DNA from: Ralstonia sp. UNC404CL21Col
GTDB taxonomy: Bacteria; Pseudomonadota; Gammaproteobacteria; Burkholderiales; Burkholderiaceae
Length of the DNA: 64,000 bases
Reading direction: 5' to 3'
NCBI RefSeq assembly: GCF_000620465.1
Contig: NZ_JIBE01000008.1
Location: forward strand, 1-64,000
Of this stretch, positions 24,197 to 35,588 are shown in pieces. The notes under the pieces were generated by a model. It did no database searches. It saw only the letters and a list, made by a program, of their open reading frames with translations, and was not told the DNA's origin. A program made the position numbers and the translations under genes. Every line of letters begins with the position of its first letter. Within the stretch, counting starts at the first letter, position 1.

Positions 24197-25980
24197 GCGG
24201 CGCACGCAAGTCCAACGGCACCACGGCGCGCGCGCGCCTGGGCCAGTTTTCCGCCAGCCCCGTGCTGGGCCTGCGCCTGCCGATGTGGCGCTCCAAGCTG
24301 GTCGTGTTCCTGATGTTCGCGGCTTTCCTGGCGTTGATCGGTCGCGCGCTGTGGATTCAAGGCCCCGGCAACCGTTTCTATGAGGCCGAGGGCAAGAAGC
24401 GCTTCCAGCGCACGCTGGAATTGCCCGCCACGCGCGGCAAGATTCTCGATCGCAATGGTCTGGTGCTGGCGACGAGCCTGCCGGTGAAGGCCATCTGGGC
24501 AGTGCCCGAAGACGTGCCCAACAACGTGCCTGGCGAGGACATGAAGAAGCTCGCCAAGCTGCTCGGCATGAACAACAAGGAGTTGTCGGGCAAGCTCGGC
24601 GAAGACAAGGGCTTCGTCTACCTCAAGCGTCAGGTGCTGCCCGAGGTAGCCGATCAGATTGCCTCGCTGAAGATCGAAGGCATCTATCAGACGCGTGAAT
24701 ACAAGCGCTTCTATCCGGAAGGCGAGGCGATGGCGCACATCGTCGGTTTCACCAACGTTGAGGACAAGGGCCAGGAAGGCATGGAGCTGGCACGCGAGTC
24801 CGACCTCGCGGGTGCCGCTGGCCAGCGCCAGGTGATCAAGGACCGGCTGGGCCGCGTGGTGGAAGACGTGGGCGTCCTCAAGGCCCCGCGTGACGGGCAT
24901 GACCAAACGCTGTCGATCGACGCCAAGATCCAGTACCTGACCTTCAACGAACTGAAGGCTGCCATCGAGCGTACCCACGCCAAGGCCGCCAGCGCGATCG
25001 TGCTGGATGCCCAGACCGGCGAGGTGCTGGCGCTCGCCAACTACCCGACCTACAACCCGAACGACCGCAGTCGCCTGTCAGGCGAGCAGCTGCGCAACCG
25101 CGTGCTGACCGACACCTTCGAGCCGGGCTCGATGATGAAGCCGATCACCATCAGCCTGGCGCTGCAGCTCAAGCGCGTGACGCCCAACACGCTGGTGCAG
25201 ACCAACGGCAAATACAGTTTTGAAGGCGCGACCATCTCCGATACCGGCAACTACGGCACGCTGACGGTCGCCCAGGTCATCCAGCACTCGAGCAACATCG
25301 GCACGACCAAGATTGCGATGACGCTCAAGCCGCAGGAAATGTGGGACATGTTTACGAGCGTCGGCCTGGGGCAGGCGCCAAAGATCGGCTTCCCGGGTGC
25401 GGTGGCGGGGCGGCTGCGGCCGGCCAACAAATGGCGCCGCATTGAGCAGGCGACGATGTCGTATGGATATGGCCTGTCGGTCTCGCTGTTCCAGATCGCT
25501 CATGCCTACACGATCTTCGCGCACGATGGGGAACTGATCCCGATCACGATGTACCGCACCAATGGGCAGCCGCCGCAGGGCGAGCGCGTGATCTCTCCGG
25601 AAGTGGCGCGGCAGGTTCGCCAGATGCTTGAGACGGTGACGGCGCCCGGCGGCACCGCGCCTCAGGCGCAGGTGATGGGCTATCGCGTGGGCGGCAAGAC
25701 CGGCACTGCGTGGAAGCACACCGGGCGCGGCTATGACCGCTCCAAGTATCGCGCCTCGTTTATTGGTCTGGCGCCGATGTCGAACCCGCGCATCATCGTC
25801 GCGGTGAGCGTGGACGAGCCCACGGTGGGTAACCGATACGGTGGCGGTGCGGCCGGTCCGGTGTTCTCCCAGATCGTGGGCGGCACCTTGCGCGCGTTGA
25901 ACGTGCCGCCGGATTCGCCGGTCCGTCAGCTCGTGATGACGCCGGACGTGCCGGAAGAGCCGGTAGGGGGGCTGCAATGA
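24193..25980 (+). CDS. ftsI: septal transpeptidase FtsI (PBP3)
   Basis: 595 aa. Cross-links septal peptidoglycan; the target of several beta-lactams. A cytoplasmic tail, one N-terminal membrane anchor (VVFLMFAAFLALIGRALWI), the PBP dimerisation domain (RGKILDRNG at 81-89) and the transpeptidase domain follow in order. The active-site motifs are all present: SMMK (Ser313-Lys316), SSN (366-368) and KTGT (502-505). Starts ATGA over the ftsL stop and overlaps murE the same way. Works with FtsW, encoded in the same operon. Confidence 0.97.
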   Translation: MSGARKSNGTTARARLGQFSASPVLGLRLPMWRSKLVVFLMFAAFLALIGRALWIQGPGNRFYEAEGKKRFQRTLELPATRGKILDRNGLVLATSLPVKAIWAVPEDVPNNVPGEDMKKLAKLLGMNNKELSGKLGEDKGFVYLKRQVLPEVADQIASLKIEGIYQTREYKRFYPEGEAMAHIVGFTNVEDKGQEGMELARESDLAGAAGQRQVIKDRLGRVVEDVGVLKAPRDGHDQTLSIDAKIQYLTFNELKAAIERTHAKAASAIVLDAQTGEVLALANYPTYNPNDRSRLSGEQLRNRVLTDTFEPGSMMKPITISLALQLKRVTPNTLVQTNGKYSFEGATISDTGNYGTLTVAQVIQHSSNIGTTKIAMTLKPQEMWDMFTSVGLGQAPKIGFPGAVAGRLRPANKWRRIEQATMSYGYGLSVSLFQIAHAYTIFAHDGELIPITMYRTNGQPPQGERVISPEVARQVRQMLETVTAPGGTAPQAQVMGYRVGGKTGTAWKHTGRGYDRSKYRASFIGLAPMSNPRIIVAVSVDEPTVGNRYGGGAAGPVFSQIVGGTLRALNVPPDSPVRQLVMTPDVPEEPVGGLQ

Positions 25981-27521
25981 CAGCCAAGCCGACCTCCGAT
26001 CGCCCGACCATCGCAGCGCGCCTGGCGCCCGTGGTGGACTGGCTGCGCGTTCAAGCGCCGGCGGGTGCCAACCTCACGAGCGACACACGCAAGCTCAAGA
26101 CCGGCGACGTGTTCGTCGCCTACGTGCTCGGCAATGTGCGCCAGCATGGCGACGGCCGTCCGCATATTCCGCAGGCTATCGAGGCCGGGGCTTCCGCCGT
26201 GCTGGCCGAAGCCCATGGCTACGCAATGCCTGCCGACGCCCCCGTGCGCATTCTGCCGGTGGACGGTCTGGCGGAACTGGCCGGGCCGCTGGCCGCGCAG
26301 TGGTACGGCGTGCCTGGCTCCGAAGCCTTGCGCGTGATCGGCGTGACCGGCACCAACGGCAAGACTTCGTGTTCGCAATGGATTGCGCAGGCGCTGACCA
26401 AACACGGCGAGCGTTGCGCAGTGGTGGGTACGCTCGGCACCGGGTTTGTCGATGCGCTGGCCGCGACCGGCTTCACCACGCCGGACGCCATCCAGCTCCA
26501 GCGCAGCCTCGCCGATCTGCACCGCGCGGGCGCCCGCGCCATCGCCATGGAAGTGTCGTCACATGGTCTGGAGCAAGGCCGCGTGGATGGCACCTGCTTC
26601 GACATCGCGGTGTTCACCAACCTGACGCAGGATCACCTGGACTACCACGGCACGATGGCCGAGTACGAACTCGCCAAGGCGCGTCTGTTTAGCTGGCCGG
26701 GCCTGCGCGCGGCGGTGATCAATCGCGACGATGCGGCTGGTGTGCGCTTGCTGCAGAACGCCCGTGCCGAAGTCGAAACCATCGAATACGGCATCGACGG
26801 CGAAGCGGCTGCGCAGCACGGCGCCAGACAATGGCTGCGCGCCAGCAACGTGCGCGCGCATCGCACCGGTACGACGTTCGACGTGGACGGCAGCTTCGGT
26901 CGCGCGACCGTGCATGCCCCGACCGTCGGCCTGTTCAACGTATCGAACCTGCTGGGTGTGCTGGGCGCACTGCTGGCGGCTGGCGTGCCGTGGCAGGACG
27001 CCATTGCGCGCCTGGAAAAGCTGCAGCCCGTGAGCGGCCGGATGGAGCGTTTCGGCGGTGAAGACGGCCCCCTCGTGGTGGTCGATTACGCCCATACGCC
27101 CGACGCGCTGGAGCAAACGCTGCGCGCGCTTGCGCCGATTACCGAAGCGCGGGGCGGCAAGCTCTGGGCCGTGTTCGGCTGCGGCGGTGACCGCGACCCC
27201 GGCAAGCGTCCACAGATGGGCGCCATCGCCGAGCGCCTGGCGCCGCACGTGGTGCTGACCTCCGACAACCCGCGCAGCGAAGATCCGCAGCACATCCTCG
27301 ACGAGATCGCCGACGGCATGGACAACCCGCGCGCCGCCACCCAGATCGAAGACCGCGCGGCCGCCATCCTGCACGCCGTGCGCCACGCCGATGCGCATGA
27401 CGTGATCGTCGTGGCGGGCAAGGGACATGAATCGACGCAGGAGATTGCCGGTCGCAAGCGGCCGTTCTCCGATCAGGAACATGTGCGCCTGGCGCTCGCC
27501 GCCCGCGGGGTGAATGCATGA
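25977..27521 (+). CDS. murE: UDP-MurNAc-tripeptide synthetase (mDAP-adding)
   Basis: 514 aa. An ATP-dependent ligase that adds meso-diaminopimelate to UDP-MurNAc-L-Ala-D-Glu in the cytoplasm. Mur-ligase ATP site GVTGTNGKTS (about 122-131), central ligand motifs (NLTQDHLDYHG) and the DNPR motif (about 430-433) that selects meso-DAP over lysine are all visible. Both ends overlap the neighbours by four bases (ftsI and murF). Confidence 0.97.
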   Translation: MTAKPTSDRPTIAARLAPVVDWLRVQAPAGANLTSDTRKLKTGDVFVAYVLGNVRQHGDGRPHIPQAIEAGASAVLAEAHGYAMPADAPVRILPVDGLAELAGPLAAQWYGVPGSEALRVIGVTGTNGKTSCSQWIAQALTKHGERCAVVGTLGTGFVDALAATGFTTPDAIQLQRSLADLHRAGARAIAMEVSSHGLEQGRVDGTCFDIAVFTNLTQDHLDYHGTMAEYELAKARLFSWPGLRAAVINRDDAAGVRLLQNARAEVETIEYGIDGEAAAQHGARQWLRASNVRAHRTGTTFDVDGSFGRATVHAPTVGLFNVSNLLGVLGALLAAGVPWQDAIARLEKLQPVSGRMERFGGEDGPLVVVDYAHTPDALEQTLRALAPITEARGGKLWAVFGCGGDRDPGKRPQMGAIAERLAPHVVLTSDNPRSEDPQHILDEIADGMDNPRAATQIEDRAAAILHAVRHADAHDVIVVAGKGHESTQEIAGRKRPFSDQEHVRLALAARGVNA

Positions 27522-28954
27522 GCGCCGCGACCGTCATGATGCACGCCACCGACGCCGCTGCCTGGATGGCCGGCGCCTATCTCGCCGGCCCCGACGCAGC
27601 GATCCTGCGCGTGACGACCGACAGCCGCGCTGTGCAACCCGGCGACCTGTTCGTCGCGCTGATCGGCGAGCGTTTCGATGCGCACGACTTCTTGCCCGAA
27701 GTGGTGGCGCGTGGCGCTGCTGCCGTGCTGGTGTCGCGCGCACCGGCCGCCACGCTCGATGTCACCAATGTGGCCGTGCTGACCGTCGCCGACACGCGCA
27801 TCGGGCTCGGCCAGCTTGCCGCCGGCTGGCGCCGCCAGTTCCCGATTCCCGTCGTCGCCGTGACGGGCAGCAACGGCAAGACCACGGTCAAGGAGATGAT
27901 CTCCGCGATCTTTGCGCAGGCCGTCGGTGAAGACGCCCGCCTGGCGACTGCCGGCAATTTCAACAACGACATCGGCCTGCCGCTCACGCTGTTCCGCCTG
28001 AACGCGCAACACAAGCTGGCCGTGCTCGAACTCGGCATGAACCATCCGGGCGAGACGGCCGTATTGGCCGCCATTGCGCAGCCCACCGTCGCGATGATCA
28101 ACAACGCCCAGCGCGAGCACCAGGAATTCATGGTCAGCGTGGAAGCGGTGGCCGAAGAACACGCCGCTGTGCTGGCCGCGTTGCCGGCCGATGGCGTAGC
28201 GGTGTATCCGCGCGATGCGGCCAACGGGGGCGAATACGCGCCGGTGTGGCAAGCCGCGGCCGGTTCGCGCCGCGTGCTCGACTTCGGTATCGAGGCCGGG
28301 GCTGTGACGGGCACGGTGGTGGACACCGCCGCCGGCCAACGCATCGATGTGCAGGCGCCGGGCCAGCGCTTCGTCATCACCTTGCCGCTGCTCGGCTTGC
28401 ACAACGCGCGCAATGCGCTGGCCGCCACGGCATGCGCGCTGGCCGCCGGTGTCGCCCCGGCGGTGATTGCACACGCGCTCGGCAACTTCGCGCCCGTCAA
28501 GGGGCGGTTGCAGCGCAAGCAGGGCGCACACGGCGGCCTCGTCATCGACGACACGTACAACGCGAACCCGGATTCGATGCGCGCGGCGATCGACGCGCTC
28601 GTCACGCTGCCGGCGCCGCGCTGCCTGGTGCTCGGCGACATGGGTGAAGTGGGCTCGCAGGGGCCAGCATTCCACGAAGAGATCGGCGCGTATGCGCGCG
28701 CGCACGGCATCGACGCGGTGCTCGCAACCGGCGAGCTTGCGCGTCACACAGTCGATGCATTCGGCCCGGGCGCGCAGCATTTTGCGTCGGCGGAAGACTT
28801 GATCGAACACGGCCTGGGCGCCATTGCGCCGGCCGCGACGGTATTGGTGAAGGGCTCGCGCTTCATGCGGATGGAACGCATTGTGGAAGCGCTGGTCTTG
28901 AAAGACCCGGTAGCGGATTTGCCGACCGGTTCCAACACACAACAGCAGCATTAA
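27518..28954 (+). CDS. murF: UDP-MurNAc-pentapeptide synthetase
   Basis: 478 aa. Adds D-Ala-D-Ala to the UDP-MurNAc tripeptide, completing the pentapeptide. ATP loop VTGSNGKTTVKEM, then NFNNDIGLPLTLF and LGMNHPGE typical of MurF, and DDTYNANPDSM in the C-terminal domain. The D-Ala-D-Ala substrate comes from ddl in the same operon. Starts within the murE stop (ATGA). Confidence 0.97.
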   Translation: MSAATVMMHATDAAAWMAGAYLAGPDAAILRVTTDSRAVQPGDLFVALIGERFDAHDFLPEVVARGAAAVLVSRAPAATLDVTNVAVLTVADTRIGLGQLAAGWRRQFPIPVVAVTGSNGKTTVKEMISAIFAQAVGEDARLATAGNFNNDIGLPLTLFRLNAQHKLAVLELGMNHPGETAVLAAIAQPTVAMINNAQREHQEFMVSVEAVAEEHAAVLAALPADGVAVYPRDAANGGEYAPVWQAAAGSRRVLDFGIEAGAVTGTVVDTAAGQRIDVQAPGQRFVITLPLLGLHNARNALAATACALAAGVAPAVIAHALGNFAPVKGRLQRKQGAHGGLVIDDTYNANPDSMRAAIDALVTLPAPRCLVLGDMGEVGSQGPAFHEEIGAYARAHGIDAVLATGELARHTVDAFGPGAQHFASAEDLIEHGLGAIAPAATVLVKGSRFMRMERIVEALVLKDPVADLPTGSNTQQQH

Positions 28955-28969
28955 GGGAAGCAAGAACCC

Positions 28970-30139
28970 ATGTTATTGGCATTGGCGCAATGGTTGCAGA
29001 ACGACTACGGCTTCCTGCGCGTCTTCAACTATCTGACGTTCCGCGCCGTGATGGCATCGCTCACGGCGCTCGTGATCGGCCTCGGGTTCGGGCCGTGGGT
29101 GATCCGTCGCCTGACGGAACTGAAAGTCGGCCAGGCCGTGCGCAGCTACGGTCCGCAGACGCACCTGGTCAAGGCCGGCACGCCCACCATGGGCGGCGTG
29201 CTGGTGCTCATCGGCATTGCCGTGTCGACGCTGCTGTGGGCCGACTGGGGCAACCGCTTCATCTGGATCGTGCTGCTCGTCACGCTCGGCTACGGCGCTG
29301 TTGGCTGGGTGGATGACTACCGCAAGGTCGTGCACCGTGATCCGAAGGGCATGTCTTCGCGCGAGAAGTTCTTCTGGCAGACCGTGATCGGTCTGTTTGC
29401 GGCGGCGTATCTGGCGTTCTCGGTGTCCGAGACGAGCAACATGCGCGTGCTCGAGCTGTTCATGGAGTGGGTGCGCAGCGGCCTGTCGCTGAACCTGCCG
29501 GCCAAGTCGCACCTGATCGTGCCGTTCTTCAAAGAGATCAGCTATCCGCTTGGCGTGTTCGGTTTCATCATCCTGACGTACCTCGTGATCGTCGGCTCCA
29601 GCAATGCGGTGAACCTGACCGACGGCCTCGATGGCCTCGTCATCATGCCGGTCGTGCTGGTGGGCAGCGCGCTGGGCGTGTTCGCCTACGTGATGGGCAG
29701 CGCGGTCTACAGCAAGTACCTGCTGTTCCCGCACATTCCGGGCGCGGGCGAACTGCTGATCTTCTGCTCGGCGATGGCAGGTGCGGGGCTTGCGTTCCTG
29801 TGGTTCAACGCGCATCCGGCACAGGTGTTCATGGGCGACGTCGGCGCGCTGGCGCTGGGCGGGGCGCTCGGCACCATCGCCGTGATCGTGCGTCAGGAAA
29901 TCGTGCTCTTCATCATGGGCGGCATCTTCGTGGCGGAGACCGTCTCCGTGATGCTGCAGGTGACGTGGTTCAAGTTCACCAAGAAGCGTTATGGCGAGGG
30001 CCGGCGCCTGTTCCGCATGGCGCCGCTGCATCATCATTTCGAGCTGTCCGGGTGGAAGGAAACGCAAGTGGTCGTGCGCTTCTGGGTCATCACCATGATG
30101 CTGGTGCTGATCGGCCTGTCGACCCTGAAGCTGCGGTGA
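28970..30139 (+). CDS. mraY: phospho-MurNAc-pentapeptide translocase
   Basis: 389 aa integral membrane enzyme with about ten helices. Transfers phospho-MurNAc-pentapeptide to undecaprenyl phosphate, giving lipid I. Conserved catalytic stretches: the Asp pair in VDDYRKV (115-116), NLTDGLDGL with the nucleophilic-site Asp, and [10 protein letters not shown]. Preceded by the ribosome site AAGGGAAG. The 15-bp gap after murF is one of the few spacings in this part of the operon. Confidence 0.97.
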   Translation: MLLALAQWLQNDYGFLRVFNYLTFRAVMASLTALVIGLGFGPWVIRRLTELKVGQAVRSYGPQTHLVKAGTPTMGGVLVLIGIAVSTLLWADWGNRFIWIVLLVTLGYGAVGWVDDYRKVVHRDPKGMSSREKFFWQTVIGLFAAAYLAFSVSETSNMRVLELFMEWVRSGLSLNLPAKSHLIVPFFKEISYPLGVFGFIILTYLVIVGSSNAVNLTDGLDGLVIMPVVLVGSALGVFAYVMGSAVYSKYLLFPHIPGAGELLIFCSAMAGAGLAFLWFNAHPAQVFMGDVGALALGGALGTIAVIVRQEIVLFIMGGIFVAETVSVMLQVTWFKFTKKRYGEGRRLFRMAPLHHHFELSGWKETQVVVRFWVITMMLVLIGLSTLKLR

Positions 30140-30147
30140 GCACGGAC

Positions 30148-31788
30148 ATGACAGACATGACCGACGCCCCCATCACGCCGGACGACGACATGGCCGCCAC
30201 GCCGCCGGACGCCGCCGTGGACGCCGTTGTCGCGACGCTCGATTCGGCCGAGCCGATGGCCGCCGCTGAAACCGCACAAGCGCCGCGCATGTTCGGCGAG
30301 TTCGACGCGCCGGTGGTGCTGGTGCTCGGCCTCGGCGAATCCGGCCTCGCCATGGCGCGCTGGTGTGCCCGTCATGGCGCGCGCGTGCGCGTGGCCGACA
30401 CTCGTGAGGCACCGGCCAACCTGCCGGCGCTGCGCGCCCATGTGCCGGACGCCGAATTCGTGAGCGGCCCGTTTGCCGTGTCGCTGCTGGACGGTGTGAC
30501 GTTGGTGGCGATCAGCCCGGGCCTGTCGCCGCTGGATGCCAACGTTGCTGCGCTGCTGAGCGCCGCCAAGGCGCAGAGCGTGCCGGTGTGGGGCGAAATC
30601 GAACTGTTTGCCCGGGCGTTGGCGGGTCTCAAGGCGGCGCAAGGCTACGCGCCGCGCGTGCTGGCCATCACCGGGACGAACGGCAAGACGACCACCACGG
30701 CGCTCACAGGCGCCCTCGTGGAGCGTGCCGGCAAGACCGTCGGCGTGGCAGGCAACATCAGCCCATCTGCACTGGACAAGCTGAGCGAATGCGTTGATGC
30801 CGAAACGCTGCCCGACGTGTGGGTGCTCGAGCTTTCCAGCTTCCAGCTCGAAACCACGCACACGCTCGACGCCGACGCGGCCACCGTCCTCAACATCACG
30901 CAGGATCACCTTGACTGGCACGGCACGCTGGAGGCCTATGCCGCTGCGAAGGGCCGCATCTTCGGCGCCAACACCGTGCGCGTGCTGAACCGTCAGGACG
31001 CTGGCGTGATGGCATTCGCAAGCAAGAACGGCGGCGATATCACCTTCGGCATCGATGAGCCGGGCACGCCCGATGCGCTCGGCCTGCTGCGCGATGGCGG
31101 CATGCCGTGGATCGTCCTGGCCGAAGCCGACGAGGAAGATCTGCCCAAGCCCACGCGCCGCAAGAAGGGCGACAACGCGCCCGCCGCCCCGGTGCCGGTG
31201 CGCCTCAAGCGCTTGATGCCCGCCGACGCGCTGCGCATCCGCGGCTTGCACAACGCCACCAACGCGATGGCGGCGCTGGCGCTGTGCCGCGCGATTGGCC
31301 TACCCGTGAGCGCGCTGCTGCACGGCCTGCGCGACTACGCCGGCGAGCCGCACCGCGTCGAACTGATCGCCGCGTTTGACGACATCGAATTCTTCGATGA
31401 CAGCAAGGGCACCAACGTCGGCGCGACGGTGGCAGCGCTGTCGGGCTTGTCCAAGCACGTCGTGCTGATCGCGGGCGGCGATGGCAAGGGTCAGGACTTC
31501 TCGCCGCTGGCCGAGCCGGTCGCCCAGTACGCGCGCGCCGTGATCCTTATCGGCCGCGATGCACCGCTGATTCGTGAGGCGCTGGCCAACACCGGTGTCG
31601 CGCTGATCGATGCGCCGACGCTGGAAGCCGCCGTGCAGGAAGCCGCCGCGCATGCGCAGCCGGGCGACGCCGTGCTGTTGTCCCCGGCGTGCGCAAGCTT
31701 CGACATGTTCCGCAACTACGAACACCGCGCCCAGGTATTCCACGAGGCCGTGGTCGCATTGGCGGCAGACCGAGGAGTCCTCCTATGA
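30148..31788 (+). CDS. murD: UDP-MurNAc-L-Ala D-glutamate ligase
   Basis: 546 aa, longer than the roughly 440-500 aa usual for the family. Adds D-glutamate to UDP-MurNAc-L-Ala. The core begins at [19 protein letters not shown] (residue 48) and contains [11 protein letters not shown] and [11 protein letters not shown]. The first 47 residues are Ala/Asp-rich and probably disordered, and a Lys/Pro-rich insert ([16 protein letters not shown]) lies in the middle. I use the ATG at 30148 because GGTGAG precedes it. A GTG at 30136 overlapping the mraY stop, or the ATG at 30289 that removes the extension, are alternatives. Confidence 0.9.
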   Translation: MTDMTDAPITPDDDMAATPPDAAVDAVVATLDSAEPMAAAETAQAPRMFGEFDAPVVLVLGLGESGLAMARWCARHGARVRVADTREAPANLPALRAHVPDAEFVSGPFAVSLLDGVTLVAISPGLSPLDANVAALLSAAKAQSVPVWGEIELFARALAGLKAAQGYAPRVLAITGTNGKTTTTALTGALVERAGKTVGVAGNISPSALDKLSECVDAETLPDVWVLELSSFQLETTHTLDADAATVLNITQDHLDWHGTLEAYAAAKGRIFGANTVRVLNRQDAGVMAFASKNGGDITFGIDEPGTPDALGLLRDGGMPWIVLAEADEEDLPKPTRRKKGDNAPAAPVPVRLKRLMPADALRIRGLHNATNAMAALALCRAIGLPVSALLHGLRDYAGEPHRVELIAAFDDIEFFDDSKGTNVGATVAALSGLSKHVVLIAGGDGKGQDFSPLAEPVAQYARAVILIGRDAPLIREALANTGVALIDAPTLEAAVQEAAAHAQPGDAVLLSPACASFDMFRNYEHRAQVFHEAVVALAADRGVLL

Positions 31789-33026
31789 GCGACACTCAGA
31801 TCAAGCGCAGCGGCTTCATCGGCGCGACCATCGGCAATGCGTGGGATGGCCTGCGCGACGCCGTTTCAGGGGTCAAGCCCACGCGCTCCAAGATGATGGA
31901 GTACGACCAGCCGCTGATGTGGGTGGCGATCGTGCTGCTCGGCCTCGGGCTGGTGATGGTGTATTCGGCGTCGATCGCGTTGCCGGATTCGCCCAAGTAC
32001 GCCAACTACAGCAACGGGCACTTCCTGATCCGTCACATCTTCTCGCTGGTGATCGGGCTGGTCGGTGCGATCGTCGCTTTCCAGATTCCGGTCAAGTTCT
32101 GGGACAAATACGCACCGAAGCTCTTCATCATCGCGCTCGTCTTGCTGGTGATCGTGCTCGTGCCGCACGTGGGCAAGGGCGTGAATGGCGCGCGCCGCTG
32201 GCTGCCGTTGGGCGTCATGAACTTCCAGCCTTCCGAGTTGATGAAGCTGGCGGTGGTGCTGTACGCCGCCAACTACACCGTGCGCAAGCAGGACTGGATG
32301 CAGAGCGTGCGCAAGGGCTTCCTGCCGATGGGCGTGGCCGTGGCGTTTGTCGGCTCGCTCCTGCTGTTGGAGCCGGACATGGGCGCGTTCCTGGTGATCG
32401 CGGCTGTGGCCATGGGCATCCTGTTCCTGGGTGGCGTGAACGGCAAGCTGTTCGGCGGCCTCGTGCTGACCGCGGTTTCCACTTTCTCGCTGCTGATCGT
32501 GGCGTCGCCCTGGCGGCGTGAGCGGATCTTCGCCTACCTGAACCCGTGGCAAGAGGAATACGCACAGGGCAAGGCATACCAGCTCACGCACTCGCTGATC
32601 GCTTTCGGCCGTGGCGAGTGGACCGGCGTTGGCCTGGGCGGCAGCATCGAAAAGCTGCACTACCTGCCTGAAGCGCATACCGACTTCATCCTCGCCGTCA
32701 TTGGCGAGGAGCTGGGCTTTGTCGGCGTGCTGATCGTGATCCTGCTGTTCTACTGGATGGTGCGCCGCGCCTTCGAGATCGGCCGCACCGCGCTGCAACT
32801 CGACCGTACGTTCGCCGGCCTCGTTGCCAAGGGGCTGGGGATCTGGATCGGCTGGCAGGCGTTCATCAACATGGGTGTGAACCTGGGCCTGCTGCCGACC
32901 AAGGGCCTGACGCTGCCGCTGGTCAGCTACGGCGGCTCCGGCATCCTGATGAACTGCGTCGCGATCGCGGTGCTGCTGCGTATCGACTATGAAAACCGCG
33001 TGCTGATGCGTGGGGGCAAGGTATGA
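31785..33026 (+). CDS. ftsW: septal peptidoglycan glycosyltransferase FtsW
   Basis: 413 aa SEDS-family membrane protein with about ten helices; polymerises lipid II at the septum together with FtsI. Conserved features: MVYSASIAL in the first helix, [20 protein letters not shown], and the C-terminal [16 protein letters not shown]. The start at 31785 overlaps the murD stop by four bases; the upstream open frame to 31689 is in murD. A cytoplasmic N-terminal stretch of about 40 residues precedes the first helix. Confidence 0.96.
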   Translation: MSDTQIKRSGFIGATIGNAWDGLRDAVSGVKPTRSKMMEYDQPLMWVAIVLLGLGLVMVYSASIALPDSPKYANYSNGHFLIRHIFSLVIGLVGAIVAFQIPVKFWDKYAPKLFIIALVLLVIVLVPHVGKGVNGARRWLPLGVMNFQPSELMKLAVVLYAANYTVRKQDWMQSVRKGFLPMGVAVAFVGSLLLLEPDMGAFLVIAAVAMGILFLGGVNGKLFGGLVLTAVSTFSLLIVASPWRRERIFAYLNPWQEEYAQGKAYQLTHSLIAFGRGEWTGVGLGGSIEKLHYLPEAHTDFILAVIGEELGFVGVLIVILLFYWMVRRAFEIGRTALQLDRTFAGLVAKGLGIWIGWQAFINMGVNLGLLPTKGLTLPLVSYGGSGILMNCVAIAVLLRIDYENRVLMRGGKV

Positions 33027-34123
33027 CGGCGGGCAATTCGGCCGGCCTGGCGCCGCGCACGCTCCTCGTGATGGCCGGCGGTACGGGTGGTCACATCTTC
33101 CCCGCGCTGTCGGTGGCCAAGCTGTTGGCCTCGCGTGGCTGGAAGGTGGTGTGGCTCGGCAATGGGAACGGCATGGAAGGCCAGCTCGTGCCCAAGCACG
33201 GTTTTCCGCTGGAGTCGGTGCAGTTCGGCGGTCTGCGTGGCAAGGGCCTCGTCACCAAGTTCCTGCTGCCGCTCAATCTGCTGCGTGCCTTCTGGCAGAG
33301 CCTCGGCGTGGTGCGCCGCGTGCGTCCGAACGTGGTGCTGGGCATGGGCGGCTATATCACTTTCCCGGGCGGCATGATGAGCGTGCTGCTTGGCCGCCCG
33401 CTGGTGCTGCACGAACAGAATTCGATTGCGGGCCTCGCCAACCGCGTGCTCGCGCGCGTGGCCGATCGCGTGCTGTGCGCATTTCCGAACGCATTGGCCG
33501 GTGCTGAGTGGGTCGGCAATCCGATCCGCGCCGATTTGGCCCTGCTCGCTTCGCCGCAAGCGCGCTACGCCGAGCGAACCGGCCCGCTGCGCGTGCTCGT
33601 CGTGGGCGGCAGCCTCGGCGCGGCGGCGCTCAACGACGTGGTGCCCAAGGCGCTGGCGTTGCTGCCGGCCGATACGCGGCCCATCGTCATCCACCAGGCG
33701 GGCGCCAAGCAGATCGACACGCTGCGCGCCAACTATGCCGCTGCCGGCATCGACGATGCCCACGCGCAGCCCGTGCCCTTTATCGACGACATGGCGGCTG
33801 CGTATGCGCACGCCGATCTCGTGATCTGTCGCGCGGGCGCCATGACCGTCTCAGAAGTGGCCGCGGCCGGTGTCGCGGCGTTGTTCGTGCCGTTCCCGCA
33901 TGCCGTGGACGATCACCAGACCACCAATGCGCGCTTCCTCTCCGAACGCGGTGCGGCGCTGTTGGTGCCGCAGCAGGAACTGGGGCCGGCATCGCTGGCA
34001 GATACACTCGCGTCCCTGACGCGTGCGCACTTGGCCGATATGGCGGCTAAAGCACGTGAGCAGGCACGGCCGGAAGCGGCCGAGCGTGTCGCCGACGTGT
34101 GTGTAGCGGTGGCACGGGCATAG
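33023..34123 (+). CDS. murG: UDP-GlcNAc:lipid I GlcNAc transferase
   Basis: 366 aa, GT-B fold, peripheral on the inner face of the membrane. Converts lipid I to lipid [15 protein letters not shown] (GGTGGH at 19-24) is the conserved N-terminal loop; [11 protein letters not shown] and [12 protein letters not shown] match the lipid-binding side; [20 protein letters not shown] is the donor-binding region. ATGA overlap with ftsW. Confidence 0.97.
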   Translation: MTAGNSAGLAPRTLLVMAGGTGGHIFPALSVAKLLASRGWKVVWLGNGNGMEGQLVPKHGFPLESVQFGGLRGKGLVTKFLLPLNLLRAFWQSLGVVRRVRPNVVLGMGGYITFPGGMMSVLLGRPLVLHEQNSIAGLANRVLARVADRVLCAFPNALAGAEWVGNPIRADLALLASPQARYAERTGPLRVLVVGGSLGAAALNDVVPKALALLPADTRPIVIHQAGAKQIDTLRANYAAAGIDDAHAQPVPFIDDMAAAYAHADLVICRAGAMTVSEVAAAGVAALFVPFPHAVDDHQTTNARFLSERGAALLVPQQELGPASLADTLASLTRAHLADMAAKAREQARPEAAERVADVCVAVARA

Positions 34124-34136
34124 GGAACGAATCGAT

Positions 34137-35588
34137 ATGAAGCACATCGTCAAGAACATCCATTTTGTAGGCATCGGCGGCGCCGGCATGAGCGGCATCG
34201 CGGAGGTGCTGCTGAATCTGGGCTACCGCGTGACGGGCTCGGATCTGGGCAGCAGCGCGACCACGCAGCGTCTGGCAACGCTGGGCGCGACGATCATGCA
34301 GGGCCACGCGCCGGAACATGTGATCGGCGCCAATGCCGTGGTCGTCTCCACCGCCGTGCGCGGTGACAACCCGGAAGTGCTGGCCGCGCGCGCCAAGCGC
34401 ATCCCCATCGTGCCGCGTGCGGTGATGCTGGCTGAGCTGATGCGCCTGAAGCAGGGCATCGCCATCGCCGGCACGCACGGCAAGACGACGACCACCAGCC
34501 TCGTCGCGTCCGTGCTGGCCGAAGGCGGGCTGGACCCGACGTTCGTCATCGGTGGCCGTCTCAACTCCGCGGGCGCGAACGCGCGCCTCGGTACGGGCGA
34601 CTTCATCGTCGCCGAGGCCGACGAATCCGATGCGTCGTTCCTCAACCTGTTCCCCGTGATCGAAGTCATCACCAATATCGATGCCGATCACATGGAGACC
34701 TACGGGCACGATTTCTCGCGCCTGAAGCAGGCGTTCATCGAGTTCACGCAGCGTCTGCCGTTCTACGGCATTGCCGTGCTGTGCGTGGATGATCCGAACG
34801 TCCGAGAAATCCTGCCGTTCGTCTCCAAGCCCGTCGTGCGCTACGGTTTTGCCGAAGACGCGCAGGTGCGTGCCGTCAATGCGCGTGCCGTCGATGGCCG
34901 CATGGAATTCACCGTGATCCGCCAGCTCAACGGCCATGCCGAGCCGCCGCTGTCGATCACGCTCAACCTGCCGGGCCTGCACAACGTGCAGAACGCGCTG
35001 GCCGCCATCGCCATCGCCACCGAACTGGAAGTGCCGGACGAGGCGATCGTCAAGGCGCTGGCCGAGTTCAACGGCGTAGGCCGCCGCTTCCAGCGCTACG
35101 GCGAAGTGCCGACCGCAGATGGCAAGGGCCGCTTCACGCTCATCGACGATTACGGCCATCACCCCGTGGAGATGGCCGCCACGCTGGCAGCGGCGCGCGG
35201 TGCATTCCCTGATCGACGCCTCGTGCTGTCGTTCCAGCCGCACCGCTTCACGCGCACGCGCGACTGCTTTGAAGATTTCATCAAGGTGCTGGGCACCGTG
35301 GATGCGCTGCTGCTGGCCGAGGTGTACGCCGCCGGCGAGCCGCCCATCGTCGCCGCCGACGGCCGCGCACTGACGCGTGCGCTGCGCGTGGCCAACAAGA
35401 TCGAGCCGGTATTCGTGGAACAGATTGAAGACATGCCGCAAGCGATTCTCGATGCAGCGCAGGACGGCGACGTGGTCATCACCATGGGCGCAGGATCGAT
35501 CGGGCAGGTGCCCGGTCAAGTGGTTGCGTTGCAGGCGCAGGCGCACACCGCCAACGTTGTGGATCTGAACGGAGGCGCAGCAGCATGA
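34137..35588 (+). CDS. murC: UDP-N-acetylmuramate-L-alanine ligase
   Basis: 483 aa. First Mur ligase; adds L-Ala to UDP-MurNAc. [17 protein letters not shown] binds UDP-MurNAc, [11 protein letters not shown] binds ATP, and [10 protein letters not shown] is the C-terminal motif. It follows murG after 13 bp with AGGGAA as ribosome site and overlaps ddl by four bases. With murD, murE and murF it completes the stem-peptide assembly encoded in this operon. Confidence 0.97.
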   Translation: MKHIVKNIHFVGIGGAGMSGIAEVLLNLGYRVTGSDLGSSATTQRLATLGATIMQGHAPEHVIGANAVVVSTAVRGDNPEVLAARAKRIPIVPRAVMLAELMRLKQGIAIAGTHGKTTTTSLVASVLAEGGLDPTFVIGGRLNSAGANARLGTGDFIVAEADESDASFLNLFPVIEVITNIDADHMETYGHDFSRLKQAFIEFTQRLPFYGIAVLCVDDPNVREILPFVSKPVVRYGFAEDAQVRAVNARAVDGRMEFTVIRQLNGHAEPPLSITLNLPGLHNVQNALAAIAIATELEVPDEAIVKALAEFNGVGRRFQRYGEVPTADGKGRFTLIDDYGHHPVEMAATLAAARGAFPDRRLVLSFQPHRFTRTRDCFEDFIKVLGTVDALLLAEVYAAGEPPIVAADGRALTRALRVANKIEPVFVEQIEDMPQAILDAAQDGDVVITMGAGSIGQVPGQVVALQAQAHTANVVDLNGGAAA

